Part shown: positions 37,088-45,634 of the stretch, piece after piece | Numbering within the stretch: the first letter of the stretch is position 1 | Layout: each line of letters opens with the position of its first letter | Assembly: GCA_028282725.1 (NCBI GenBank) | Contig: JANQHF010000125.1 | Location: 1 to 64,000, forward strand | Direction: 5' to 3' | Length of the DNA: 64,000 nt | Source of the DNA: Saprospiraceae bacterium | GTDB lineage: Bacteria > Bacteroidota > Bacteroidia > Chitinophagales > Saprospiraceae | The notes under the pieces: generated by a model | The model's input: only the letters and a program-made list of their open reading frames with translations | What the model was told of the DNA's origin: nothing | Databases searched by the model: none | Position numbers and translations under genes: made by a program

Positions 37088-37897
37088 ATGTCAACTCATA
37101 TCCTGGATAAGATCGTAGCTCATAAACGAAAGGAAGTAGAAAACCGTAAGTTGGCCATTCCCTTCAGTGCATTGGAACAATCCGGTATGATGGACAGAAC
37201 GTGTAATTCATACGTGAATGCCCTGTCCGTAAGAAGTTCGAGTGGTGTTATAGCTGAATTCAAGAGGAAAAGTCCATCAGTAGATGATATAAATCTGACT
37301 GCAGATCCAAAAGATATAGTTAAAGGTTACCAGGAAGCCGGGGCAAATGCAGTCTCTATTCTGACAGATGAAGTTTTTTTCGGAGGACGAGATGAATTTA
37401 TTCAATCGGTGAGAACTCTTCATCCTGATTTACCCATCCTGAGAAAGGAGTTCATCATCGACGAATATCAAATCCTCGAATCCAAGGCCATTGGAGCAGA
37501 CATGGTCCTGCTGATCTGTGAGATACTTTCAAAAGAAGAAATACTTCGATTTACCAGGTTTGCACATTCATTGGACATGGAAGTCTTACTTGAGCTTCAC
37601 AGTAAATCTGAAATCTATAAGTGTAATGAATGGATATCTATAATTGGGGTAAACAATCGTGATCTGAAGACCTTCACGGTCAATTACGAACGATCCAAGG
37701 ATCTATACGATCTACTACCTGTGGATATTCCGAAAATTGCAGAAAGTGGTCTCAAAGATCCGGATACATGTGTCATGTTATACCAGCATGGTTTTAAAGG
37801 ATTTTTGATTGGAGAACAATTTATGAAACACGAGGATCCGGGACTGGCTTGTAAAGAATTCATTTTTGATTTTATCATTAAACGCCAGGTGATATGA
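37088..37897 (+). CDS. trpC: indole-3-glycerol-phosphate synthase
   Basis: Closes the indole ring from carboxyphenylamino-deoxyribulose phosphate. A 269-residue TIM barrel with the family motifs VIAEFKRKSPS (catalytic Glu and Lys), ANAVSILTDEVFFGG, LRKEFIIDEYQI, GADMVLLI, IGVNNRDLKTF and IAESGLKDP. It is not fused to TrpF as it is in E. coli. Its stop overlaps the trpF start by 4 bp (ATGA), indicating translational coupling. Confidence 0.95.
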   Translation: MSTHILDKIVAHKRKEVENRKLAIPFSALEQSGMMDRTCNSYVNALSVRSSSGVIAEFKRKSPSVDDINLTADPKDIVKGYQEAGANAVSILTDEVFFGGRDEFIQSVRTLHPDLPILRKEFIIDEYQILESKAIGADMVLLICEILSKEEILRFTRFAHSLDMEVLLELHSKSEIYKCNEWISIIGVNNRDLKTFTVNYERSKDLYDLLPVDIPKIAESGLKDPDTCVMLYQHGFKGFLIGEQFMKHEDPGLACKEFIFDFIIKRQVI

Positions 37898-38496
37898 TCA
37901 TTAAAGTTTGCGGAATCAAAGACCGGGACAATCATGATCGATTGTGCCGGCTTGAAGTAGACATGATCGGAATCAACTTTTATCCTCCTTCTTCGAGGTA
38001 TATCGGGCAGCAACGGATCAGCAAGGAATCTGACCAAAAAAGAGTCGGCGTATTTGTCAATAAGTCTCCATCTGAAATCCTGGAAAATGCGGAACGTCAT
38101 CACCTGGATTATGCTCAATTGCATGGTGATGAAAATCCAAGGAGTGCCAGAGAAACTCAAAAATATATACGGGTCATCAAGGTATTCAGGGTAGATGATA
38201 CATTCGACTGGCAGACAACAGATGAATTTGGGTTTGCCGATTACTTTTTATTTGACACCCGTACAGATCTGTATGGAGGTTCGGGCCGGAAGTTTAAATG
38301 GAACTCGCTGGAACAGTATCGCGGGAATACACCATTTTTGTTAAGTGGCGGAATCGGGCCTGCCGATGTTGATCCCATTCTGAACATTGATCACCCTAAA
38401 TTCATTGGAATTGATATCAACAGTAAATTTGAGACCGAAGCCGGAATTAAAGATGTCCATCTCATCGACCGGTTTGTAAAAAAGATCAGAAATTAG
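37894..38496 (+). CDS. trpF: phosphoribosylanthranilate isomerase
   Basis: Isomerises phosphoribosylanthranilate for TrpC. A 200-residue barrel with KVCGIKDRDN (catalytic Cys), MIGINFYPPSSRYI, KRVGVFVNKSP, AQLHGDE, FLFDTRTDLYGGSGRKF (catalytic Asp) and FLLSGGIGPADV. It overlaps trpC by 4 bp and precedes trpB by 3 bp. Gene order (C before F, chemically reversed) is usual for trp operons. Confidence 0.94.
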   Translation: MIIKVCGIKDRDNHDRLCRLEVDMIGINFYPPSSRYIGQQRISKESDQKRVGVFVNKSPSEILENAERHHLDYAQLHGDENPRSARETQKYIRVIKVFRVDDTFDWQTTDEFGFADYFLFDTRTDLYGGSGRKFKWNSLEQYRGNTPFLLSGGIGPADVDPILNIDHPKFIGIDINSKFETEAGIKDVHLIDRFVKKIRN

Positions 38497-38499
38497 AAA

Positions 38500-39708
38500 A
38501 TGTCGTATTCAGTTAATGAACAAGGCTTTTACGGAGAATTTGGGGGTGCTTTCATCCCAGAAATGTTGCATGCCAACATCGAACACTTGTCTAAGAATTA
38601 CCTGAAGATCATCCGGGAAGCTGAATTCAGGGAGCAATTTGACGCCTTGCTCAAAGACTTTGTGGGCAGGCCCACTCCACTCTATCATGCCAAAAGGCTT
38701 TCACAGCGATACAACACGAAGATTTACCTGAAGCGGGAGGATCTCAATCATACGGGTGCTCATAAGATCAACAATACGATCGGCCAGATCTTACTCGCAC
38801 GGAAATTGGGCAAAAAGAGAATCATCGCTGAAACGGGTGCCGGTCAGCATGGTGTTGCTACCGCTACGGTCTGTGCGCTGATGGGCGTACAATGCATAGT
38901 CTACATGGGAAAGACCGATATAGCCCGGCAGGCACCCAATGTTGCCCGGATGCGCATGCTGGGTGCCGAGGTGCGACCCGCATTGAGTGGCAGCCAGACT
39001 TTGAAGGATGCCACCAATGAAGCGATACGGGATTGGATCAACAATCCTTCCGATACCCATTACATCATTGGATCTGTTGTAGGCCCTCATCCTTATCCTG
39101 ATATGGTTGCCAGATTTCAATCCGTGATCAGCGAGGAAATGCGCTGGCAACTCCAGGAGCACGAAGGCAGAGAATATCCGGACATAATCATTGCCTGCGT
39201 TGGAGGAGGAAGTAATGCAGCCGGGGCATTTTATCACTATCTGGAAGATGACCGGGTGTGTCTGATAGCCGTTGAGGCGGCAGGACTGGGCATTGATTCC
39301 GGCGCATCTGCCGCAACGTCCTTATTGGGTACCAAGGGAATCATTCATGGATCGAAGACACTCCTGATGCAGACCGAAGACGGACAGATCGTCGAACCAT
39401 ATTCAATTTCTGCCGGCTTGGATTATCCGGGCATAGGCCCTCAACATGCTCACCTGATCCAATCCGGCAGAGCACAGGTCCTCCATGCAACAGACCAGGA
39501 GGCTTTGGATGCAGCCTTGGAATTGGCACGTATTGAGGGCATCATTCCTGCGCTTGAGACAGCTCATGCTCTGGCTGTTCTCGATAAGTTGGAGTTCAAG
39601 GAAGATGAAATAGTCGTGATTAATCTCAGCGGCCGGGGAGATAAGGATCTGGCAGCGTATATCGAATACCTGGAAAATCCTTCCGGGAGACACAAGAGCG
39701 ATCATTGA
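38500..39708 (+). CDS. trpB: tryptophan synthase beta chain
   Basis: PLP enzyme joining indole and serine. A 402-residue TrpB1-type protein: FGGAFIPEML, RPTPLYHAKRL, LKREDLNHTGAHKINNTIGQ (PLP Lys in HKIN), ETGAGQHGVATATV, the phosphate-binding CVGGGSNAAGAF and LSGRGDKDL. All key motifs and normal length are present. It is separated from trpA by a single base, and the two products form the alpha2-beta2 complex with the indole tunnel. Confidence 0.97.
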   Translation: MSYSVNEQGFYGEFGGAFIPEMLHANIEHLSKNYLKIIREAEFREQFDALLKDFVGRPTPLYHAKRLSQRYNTKIYLKREDLNHTGAHKINNTIGQILLARKLGKKRIIAETGAGQHGVATATVCALMGVQCIVYMGKTDIARQAPNVARMRMLGAEVRPALSGSQTLKDATNEAIRDWINNPSDTHYIIGSVVGPHPYPDMVARFQSVISEEMRWQLQEHEGREYPDIIIACVGGGSNAAGAFYHYLEDDRVCLIAVEAAGLGIDSGASAATSLLGTKGIIHGSKTLLMQTEDGQIVEPYSISAGLDYPGIGPQHAHLIQSGRAQVLHATDQEALDAALELARIEGIIPALETAHALAVLDKLEFKEDEIVVINLSGRGDKDLAAYIEYLENPSGRHKSDH

Positions 39709-39709
39709 A

Positions 39710-40480
39710 ATGAATCGAGTCAAACACCTTTTTGACAAAAAGGACAGGGATATCCTGAATGTATACTTTACAGCCGGTCATCCGCAGCTCGATGATACGG
39801 TCGATATCATCCGGCAACTCTCGCATGAAGGTGTGGATCTGGTCGAGGTTGGTATGCCTTATTCTGATCCGTTGGCTGATGGGAAGACTATTCAAAACAG
39901 CAGCCAGAAAGCATTGGAAAACGGGATGAAACTGGATATTCTGTTTGCTCAGATCAAAGAAGCGCGGGAGTACACAAATATTCCGATCATATTGATGGGC
40001 TACTATAATCAGATGATTCAATATGGAGAAGCAGCCTTCCTGGAAAAGGCGAAAGAAGTCGGTGTCGATGGCATGATTATCCCTGATTTACCGATGGAAA
40101 TCTATGTACAGGCCTATCGCAATCTGTTTGAAGAACTGGGTCTGACCATAAGCTTTCTCATCACTCCCGAAACGTCAGAAGAGCGAATCAGACAAGCAGA
40201 CAAGTTGAGCAGCGGGTTTATCTACGTTGTCTCCAAATCGAGTATTACCGGTACTTCAGGAGCTATATCAGGCGAACAGGAAGAATATTTCAATCGACTC
40301 GAGGCTATGAATCTTGATTCTCCTACCTTAATTGGCTTTGGTATTTACGATCAATCCGGTTACAATACTGCATGCCGGCATGCAAACGGGGCCATCATTG
40401 GCAGCGCATTCATCAGGGCTCTTGAGAGCGACGGCAAGCTATCAGATAAAATCGTAAGTTTTCTCTCCGGCATCAGGTAG
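39710..40480 (+). CDS. trpA: tryptophan synthase alpha chain
   Basis: Cleaves indole-3-glycerol phosphate to indole and glyceraldehyde 3-phosphate. A 256-residue barrel with YFTAGHPQLDDTVDII, DLVEVGMPYSDPLADGKTIQ (catalytic Glu and Asp), PIILMGYYNQMIQYG, VDGMIIPDLPMEI, and VSKSSITGTSG. It is complete and the last pathway gene of the operon, followed after 7 bp by the SRPBCC gene, which is probably co-transcribed. Confidence 0.96.
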   Translation: MNRVKHLFDKKDRDILNVYFTAGHPQLDDTVDIIRQLSHEGVDLVEVGMPYSDPLADGKTIQNSSQKALENGMKLDILFAQIKEAREYTNIPIILMGYYNQMIQYGEAAFLEKAKEVGVDGMIIPDLPMEIYVQAYRNLFEELGLTISFLITPETSEERIRQADKLSSGFIYVVSKSSITGTSGAISGEQEEYFNRLEAMNLDSPTLIGFGIYDQSGYNTACRHANGAIIGSAFIRALESDGKLSDKIVSFLSGIR

Positions 40481-40487
40481 AACATTG

Positions 40488-40949
40488 ATGAACGCAGATA
40501 TCCATGGCAGCAGAGCTTATTCTTATCCGGTCAAAGACGTATATGACTGCATCCTGCAGTTGCCCGGTATCGTCGAAAATTTTGCCGTGGTTGAACGAGT
40601 CGATCAAACCAGGGAAGATGAATATCAATTTGTCTTCAACCTCGATATTGGTATGCTCAGGGGAAATTATACCGGGAATCTATATGTCACCGAAAAAAGA
40701 CCGAACGAATACTTGCATCTGAGGGCAACCCACAAGAGTGGATTGGGCCGGCTACTGGCTAGTCTGAAGGTCCGGATCCATGCCCTTTCCGGGGAATCTT
40801 CGGAACTCAACCTGGACGGATCCATAGAAGTCAAAGGAATGGTGCGTTTTATGGGTCGGAAGTATTTAAAGACAGGTGTGGCTACTGGAGTGGAAATTGT
40901 TTTTAATTTTTTGGAGCAACAGTTGGGGCTCAATCGTCCGGAGACGTGA
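40488..40949 (+). CDS. SRPBCC/CoxG-like protein at the end of the trp operon
   Basis: Predicted 153-residue START-like (SRPBCC) protein of the CoxG-type group, from the ATG at 40488; a TTG at 40485 is less likely. The pattern VYDCILQLPGIVENF with a late LNLDGSIEVKGMVRFMGRK fits the ligand-cavity fold, in which a helix closes a curved beta-sheet. It lies 7 bp after trpA on the same strand, so it belongs to the trp transcript. No link between the SRPBCC fold and Trp synthesis is established; it may simply share the promoter. The family call is moderate and the ligand unknown. Confidence 0.75.
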   Translation: MNADIHGSRAYSYPVKDVYDCILQLPGIVENFAVVERVDQTREDEYQFVFNLDIGMLRGNYTGNLYVTEKRPNEYLHLRATHKSGLGRLLASLKVRIHALSGESSELNLDGSIEVKGMVRFMGRKYLKTGVATGVEIVFNFLEQQLGLNRPET

Positions 40950-40972
40950 TTATCGTCTTTCCGAAAACTGGA

Positions 40973-41278
40973 CAAGGGGTTTAAACCTCTTTTTAATTTG
41001 AACTTTCTTATTATAGATTCATATGTCTTCTTGTTACTTTTTCCCTGACGATGAATGTCGGGGTCCATGACATTCGCATGAACCATTAAGAAAAAGCACA
41101 TCCAAGGAGTTTTAACCCCTTGATGTCGAATGAATGTGATAAAGCAAATTGAATGTGAATAATCTCACTTTTTCAGGGCACTCCCACTCATGACTCTAAA
41201 GGGGATTTGACTCCTGGATTCTGTCAATGGGCTAAAGCCCATTGGAGGTGATTGATTCAAAGGGGTTAAAACCCATTT
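40973..41278. repeat. cluster of short REP-like inverted repeats between the trp operon and a DUF1080 gene
   Basis: This 330-bp gap holds several related small palindromes. There is AAGGGGTTTAAACCTCTT at about 40974 (followed by T's, so a likely trp operon terminator), AAGGAGTTTTAACCCCTT near 41104, a weaker copy near 41200, AATGGGCTAAAGCCCATT near 41226, and AAGGGGTTAAAACCCATT near 41260. The shared GGGG-TTAAAA-CCCC pattern resembles REP elements mobilised by RAYT transposases, but no transposase is nearby. No coding potential is seen here. Confidence 0.55.
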
Positions 41279-41280
41279 CA

Positions 41281-42006
41281 TCACAACTCCCTGATCCAAA
41301 TATTTCTGTACTTCACCGGATTGCCATGATCCTGTAGTTGGATCGGACCATCACCGTGTGCCGGATTTTGAGGTAGGCCAATGAAAGGTGTTGTTCCTTT
41401 CAATTCATAGTGATTTTGGATGACAACACCATTGTGAAGAACGGTAATTGTCCCTGATGCCACCTTGATCCCATCGGCATTAAACCTGGGTGCTTTGAAT
41501 ATAATGTCGTATTTCTGCCATTCGCCCGGTGCTTTCATGGCATTGACCAGGGGCATGCTTTGCTTGTATATGGATCCTGCCTGCCCATTGGAATAGGTAC
41601 GGTTGTTATAACTATCCAATACCTGGACTTCATATTTATTTTGCAGGAATACTCCGCTGTTTCCTCTACCCTGCCCTTCACCAACGATTTCTGTTGGGGC
41701 ACTCCATTCGACGTGTAGCTGGCAATCGCCAAAATTTTCTTTCGTGAAAATCGGACCTGTCCCCCTGACTACAGTCATGGTGCCATCTGAGACGTTCCAT
41801 TTGACAGCGCTTCCATCACCGTGCTGCCAGGCATCGGCATTTGTTCCATCAAACAATACGATGGCATCCGAGGGAACTTCATCTTCATTGAAAGTAATGT
41901 GCCTTGGTTCGGGCTCCCAGACTTCGGTGGCGACGGGGTCTGTGATTTGGGCGTTGATTGTGGCTGCAAATAGCAACGGGACGATAGAACAAACGATTGA
42001 TTTCAT
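41281..42006 (-). CDS. secreted DUF1080 (3-keto-disaccharide hydrolase-like) protein
   Basis: A 241-residue exported protein with a signal peptide (ending NAQ at residue 19) and a DUF1080 concanavalin-like sandwich: AIVLFDGTNADAWQH, WNVSDGTMTVV, the strand pair DCQLHVEW, GQGRGNSGVFLQNKYEVQVLDSY, GEWQKYDIIFKAP and a final IQLQDHGNPVKYRNIWIREL. DUF1080 proteins include hydrolases of 3-keto-disaccharides and many sugar-binding proteins linked to polysaccharide breakdown. Here no sugar-utilisation genes surround it. It is the last backbone gene before the island, transcribed towards the trp operon. Confidence 0.88.
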   Translation of the reverse strand: MKSIVCSIVPLLFAATINAQITDPVATEVWEPEPRHITFNEDEVPSDAIVLFDGTNADAWQHGDGSAVKWNVSDGTMTVVRGTGPIFTKENFGDCQLHVEWSAPTEIVGEGQGRGNSGVFLQNKYEVQVLDSYNNRTYSNGQAGSIYKQSMPLVNAMKAPGEWQKYDIIFKAPRFNADGIKVASGTITVLHNGVVIQNHYELKGTTPFIGLPQNPAHGDGPIQLQDHGNPVKYRNIWIREL

Positions 42007-42400
42007 TTCTCTTTTATTGATTTTGCAATATAGAAAAATGAGAAATTTAATCTGCAGAAATATTCATAGTCGCCTCTCTGATTTCCACTCGGGTACTTTT
42101 CTATATCGTCCGGGCGCATGAGCATATTTATCAATTCCAATTGGGCAAGCACTATATGCGGATCATTGAAAATGTATGATTGGGTCTATACCTTCCTTTT
42201 CAATTCGTAGGGTGATGATCAATCGGCGTTTCATAAGCCTATGATCCATGTCACTATTTCAATGCATCATTCGATTCCTTCACTCTTTGAACCTTCGTGA
42301 TCCCTTCAAGTTCAAAAAGCTTTTTATTCGAACAAGACTTTCAAAATAAACCGATATTTCTAATAATGAAAGGGATTCCTCGGACGAAAGGCGTTCTTAT
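42007..42400. other. empty spacer between backbone and island
   Basis: No credible gene, RNA or strong hairpin was seen in this ~390-bp stretch. It includes the promoter region of the DUF1080 gene at its left end and grades into the repeats and tRNA remnants at its right end. Confidence 0.5.
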
Positions 42401-42403
42401 TGT

Positions 42404-42525
42404 CCCGGGCGTTTCCCTGGAGTCAGATAAAATTGTGAAATCGCTGCGCTTCACTTTTCATTTCATCATTCGTGGAGCCTACGGGATTATCAGAAATGAT
42501 CCCGGGCGTTTCCCTGGAGTCAGAT
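42404..42525 (+). repeat. 25-bp direct repeat, 97 bp apart
   Basis: The string cccgggcgtttccctgg followed by agtcagat occurs at 42404-42428 and 42501-42525. The second copy sits just after the shorter tRNA 3'-end remnant. Duplicated flanks beside an integrase suggest repeated insertion or excision at this locus. Confidence 0.75.
42473..42488 (-). repeat. short tRNA 3'-end remnant (older att scar)
   Basis: The plus-strand string tggagcctacgggatt repeats the first 16 bases of the longer tRNA remnant at 42644-42659 and then diverges in the T-loop. It covers the acceptor 3' strand and half of the T arm. It looks like the scar of an earlier integration at the same tRNA. Confidence 0.5.
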
Positions 42526-42606
42526 GATATGATGAATTCACTCCGTGAACATCTCCTTTCAGCGTATACACTATTGAGCAAGCTCAAGCATATATCCTCA
42601 AATGAA

Positions 42607-42626
42607 AATAGCCCTTACGGGCTATT
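42607..42626 (-). terminator. terminator hairpin downstream of the tRNA remnant
   Basis: An 8-bp stem AATAGCCC / GGGCTATT with a 4-nt loop is followed by T's when read on the minus strand. It lies 18 bp past the 3' end of the tRNA remnant, in the right place and orientation to have terminated the original tRNA transcript. Confidence 0.65.
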
Positions 42627-42643
42627 CATCATATCATCATCTG

Positions 42644-42685
42644 TGGAGCCTACGGGATTCGAACCCGTGACCTCTTGACTGCCAG
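42644..42685 (-). tRNA. 3' half of a tRNA, probably tRNA-Ala(GGC); broken at the anticodon loop (att site)
   Basis: Read on the minus strand, the sequence gives, from its 5' end, an anticodon loop CTGGCAG (anticodon GGC), the 3' anticodon-stem strand TCAAG, variable loop AGGTC, a complete T arm (ACGGG, TTCGAAT, CCCGT), acceptor strand AGGCTCC and discriminator A. The 5' half is absent: beyond 42685 the sequence does not pair with the anticodon stem and no D arm is found. A break at the anticodon loop beside a tyrosine recombinase gene is typical of an integrative element's att site. The intact tRNA would lie at the element's other end, outside this window. It is a remnant, not a functional tRNA. 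Confidence 0.75.
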
Positions 42686-42766
42686 GCAGATTCGCTTGAC
42701 TTTTCGTGACATAACAGTATGATAATGTGGCAATAACATATTATTTAATTTTAATAAGTGTTTGTC

Positions 42767-44002
42767 ATGAACGTTTCGTTTGCCATCAGAATGGACAGAT
42801 CTGTCCTACTTAAGAACAAAAAACATCCCATCGTTTTACAGGTCATTTTCGACAGAAAAGCCAGAAAGAAGCGCTTGGGAATTGAAGCCTCATCCGATCA
42901 GTGGAATTCGGAAGATCAAGAATTCAGAAAAGGAACCCATAACAGGGAAGAAAAAAATGCCTCTCTCATTAAGATATTGAGGAAAGCGGAGAAGATCTAC
43001 AAGAAGCATTTCGACCAGAGACCATTCAGCTATGCAAGGTTTGTAGAACTATTTGACAGAGGAGAAATCACGGATATGAAAGTCAGGGATTTTGCATTGC
43101 AGGTCTATAATGAAAAACTGAAGAAAGGTAGAATCAAGTCAGCCTATGACTACCAGGCTCTCGAAAGTGCCATAAGTAAGGTGCCGGATAGTGAAATCTA
43201 CCTTTCCGAAATGGATGAACAATGGCTCAATGATTTTGAAGATCACTTTGTAGCAAGAGGATGTAAGTGTTTTAATTACATGAAAGTAATGAGGGCCCTG
43301 TACAATATGGCCATCAAAAAAAGGCTTGTCGACTTCAAATTAAATCCATTTGAGAATCAGCTTAATCCATATGGTTACCAGGTTGGGAAGCTAAGAAAAA
43401 ACAAGTCGAAGTTTGATAACAACGGAAAGATTGAAGACCTATCAGAGAAGCAACTACTGAAACTATTTAACTACACTCCTTACAGTGAAGTGGAGGAAAA
43501 GTATCTGGACATCTGGTTTCTCAGCTATTATTTGTTCGGCGTGAACTTCAAGGATTTGGCCTTGATGGAAATGAAACAGATCAGAGAAGATGTTTGGTAT
43601 TATAACAGATCCAAAACGAATATTCGTTTGGATTCAGGTAAACCAATCCTGCCCGAGGCAAGAAAAATCATCAATAAGTACTACGACCCAACAAGGAAAT
43701 ATGTCCTTGACATCTTGGATGGTTATGATGATGATCCTGAGAAGATGACAAAAAGACTGAGTCATTATACCGGTCATCTTCGGAAGTGCTTTGTCAGAAT
43801 CTCTAAGAAGCTCGAATTCAACGGATATTTTACGATTTATTCGGCCCGCTATACAGCCGCGACTAGAGCCTTGAACAAAGGAGCAGACACAAATTCCGTG
43901 AGACTTCTAATGGATCATACTCAGTTAACAACGACTAATAAGTATGTAAAAAGAGGGATGAATGATTTGATATTGGAGTCAATGGAATTGTTGAGGATAT
44001 AA
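42767..44002 (+). CDS. tyrosine recombinase (integrase) of the island
   Basis: A 411-residue Bacteroidota-type phage integrase from the ATG at 42767; a GTG at 42758 is also possible. It has an N-terminal arm-type DNA-binding region (VIFDRKARKKRLGI), a SAM-like core-binding domain (~90-200) and a catalytic domain with the Lys hairpin NRSKTNIRL, the box II segment TIYSARYTAATRAL, LLMDHTQLTTTNKYVKRG (His and nucleophilic Tyr). The box I position that usually reads Y-L-R-G-x-N-F reads YLFGVNF, so the expected Arg appears to be Phe. It lies 80 bp from the tRNA remnant and points into the island, as expected for the integrating enzyme. Activity is uncertain because of the box I change. Confidence 0.88.
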   Translation: MNVSFAIRMDRSVLLKNKKHPIVLQVIFDRKARKKRLGIEASSDQWNSEDQEFRKGTHNREEKNASLIKILRKAEKIYKKHFDQRPFSYARFVELFDRGEITDMKVRDFALQVYNEKLKKGRIKSAYDYQALESAISKVPDSEIYLSEMDEQWLNDFEDHFVARGCKCFNYMKVMRALYNMAIKKRLVDFKLNPFENQLNPYGYQVGKLRKNKSKFDNNGKIEDLSEKQLLKLFNYTPYSEVEEKYLDIWFLSYYLFGVNFKDLALMEMKQIREDVWYYNRSKTNIRLDSGKPILPEARKIINKYYDPTRKYVLDILDGYDDDPEKMTKRLSHYTGHLRKCFVRISKKLEFNGYFTIYSARYTAATRALNKGADTNSVRLLMDHTQLTTTNKYVKRGMNDLILESMELLRI

Positions 44003-44181
44003 TGTTTAAAAAGACTTCTTAAAATAGTTCAATAAGTCAAACATCTGTCTTGGCAAATGTCAAAAACAACTATTTGAAGATATGCTAATATGTGATGTAC
44101 TTAATAGTGGGTAGTTAATTTTGAGTATATTTTGTGTAATACAATTTATTGTTTTCGATTTCACGTTGATATTTACTACTT

Positions 44182-44189
44182 TAATTTTG
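44182..44189 (+). promoter_or_regulatory. possible -7 element for the envelope operon
   Basis: TAATTTTG is an exact match to the Bacteroidota -7 consensus TAnnTTTG and lies 24 bp upstream of the ATG at 44213. A TTG that could serve as a -33 element is further upstream than the usual spacing, so the site is only suggestive. Confidence 0.35.
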
Positions 44190-44212
44190 GAACAAATTCC
44201 AATTATCACTGC

Positions 44213-45634
44213 ATGGATATTCTCGAGATTTTCATTGGATTGTCATTTGTATATGTATTACTCAGCCTTTTTGCCTCCATTCTCCAGGAACTAATAAGCA
44301 GTATATTTTCACTTCGAGGGAGAATTCTGATTCATGCACTATCCAAGTTATTGGAATTTGAAGAAATTGAAGAAAGAATACTTTTCAAGAGATACCTAAG
44401 ACACGAAAACTCGGCATATAAAAAACTGATCAGTCATAATCTATGGATCAAGCGATTTCCGTCATACCTGAGTAGAGATCAATTAGTCTCTATACTCCAA
44501 GAAATGCTAGTGGCCAAAGAGAGCCTTCGAAAACGCTATTTAAAAAAGATAGCACCAGAGGGAGGATTTCAGCCGGTGAATATTACAAATATAGAATTAG
44601 AAAATAAGATTAAGGATGAGCTGATGCCTAAATCGGAAGATGCTAATCTTCGTTATATTCCTCTGAGCGATGGCCAATCTCCAAATTTAAAATGGGATAA
44701 AAAGGATATTATATTCTGGCGTTGGATTTATATATCCCTGGCAAAACCTATATCGCAATGGATTAGAAGAAAAAATAGTAATACATATTTCATTGCACGG
44801 AATCTCGGTGTGATTGACTATAAGATCAATAATATTAATCAGACAAAACTTCGAAATGCAATAGAAGAATTAAGGCGAGAGATTGATCCACACGAGAGAT
44901 CCTTAGAAAGTGATTTGACAAAAAGCAAAGAAGACCTCTTTGTTATATATGACGACTTTATGAATAGGGCTCACGGTTGGTTTAAACGCCGAATACAAGT
45001 CCATTTGATTTTTATTGGATTCTTTATGGCGTTCTTCTCTAATGCTGATACAATATCTCTTTTCAAAAAATTGCAAAATGACCCTCTTGCCAGAACTGAA
45101 GTTGTCAAACTGGCTGAAGTTTTTGTTGAGAATGACGGGATAACATCATATGAATTAACCGAGGAAGATGCCCAAAACATCCAAAGAATTCAGTCCAAAC
45201 TGACAAAGTTGCTAGACCAAGAGATAAGCGGAGTAAGACCATTATTGGGATTAGGCTGGGACTATGACAATATCAATGCTTCAATTAAGAAAAGAAGTCA
45301 AATGACTGAGAACTACCTTTTTGGACTTTATAACGTAATCGCATATCCATTCCGCCTTATATATGAAGTATCAGATGAAATAGACGTCAGTGAGGAATCA
45401 TTTAAATGGATCGGCTTTCTTTTAACAGCATTAGCAATTTCACTTGGAGCGAATTTCTGGTTTGACCTTTTGAAACTTCTAATCAATATCAGAAATACAG
45501 GTAAAAGACCAGAGAAACTATCTGGAAATACACCTATTTCGGATGGTATGACACCTTCATCAACAGTCATAGGTGGGAAAGGCACCATAATCATTAGAGA
45601 GGAGTCAGGAGGTAATGAAAAAATTGTGGGATGA
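44213..45634 (+). CDS. multi-pass membrane protein, first gene of a five-gene operon
   Basis: A 473-residue protein from the ATG at 44213; the TTG at 44132 is disfavoured because it would precede the membrane segment with an unrelated leader. TM segments are visible at ~4-35 (IFIGLSFVYVLLSLFASILQ), ~270-290 (VHLIFIGFFMAFF) and ~400-425 (WIGFLLTALAISLGANFWFDLL). The region between the first and second TM is charged and probably cytoplasmic. The N- and C-terminal pattern (LLSLFASILQELISS, GANFWFDLLKLLINIR) recurs in uncharacterised bacterial membrane proteins; no function is assigned. Its stop overlaps the next gene's start (ATGA), a sign of coupled translation with the subtilase. Confidence 0.72.
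   Translation: MDILEIFIGLSFVYVLLSLFASILQELISSIFSLRGRILIHALSKLLEFEEIEERILFKRYLRHENSAYKKLISHNLWIKRFPSYLSRDQLVSILQEMLVAKESLRKRYLKKIAPEGGFQPVNITNIELENKIKDELMPKSEDANLRYIPLSDGQSPNLKWDKKDIIFWRWIYISLAKPISQWIRRKNSNTYFIARNLGVIDYKINNINQTKLRNAIEELRREIDPHERSLESDLTKSKEDLFVIYDDFMNRAHGWFKRRIQVHLIFIGFFMAFFSNADTISLFKKLQNDPLARTEVVKLAEVFVENDGITSYELTEEDAQNIQRIQSKLTKLLDQEISGVRPLLGLGWDYDNINASIKKRSQMTENYLFGLYNVIAYPFRLIYEVSDEIDVSEESFKWIGFLLTALAISLGANFWFDLLKLLINIRNTGKRPEKLSGNTPISDGMTPSSTVIGGKGTIIIREESGGNEKIVG

Noticed and set aside
42297-42678. Short plus-strand frames in the repeat/tRNA-remnant region
   Set aside because: They run through direct repeats and tRNA-derived sequence and have no plausible protein features.
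42644-42700. Considered as a complete tRNA gene
   Set aside because: Only the 3' half is present; no D arm or 5' acceptor strand is found to the right, and the anticodon stem does not close.
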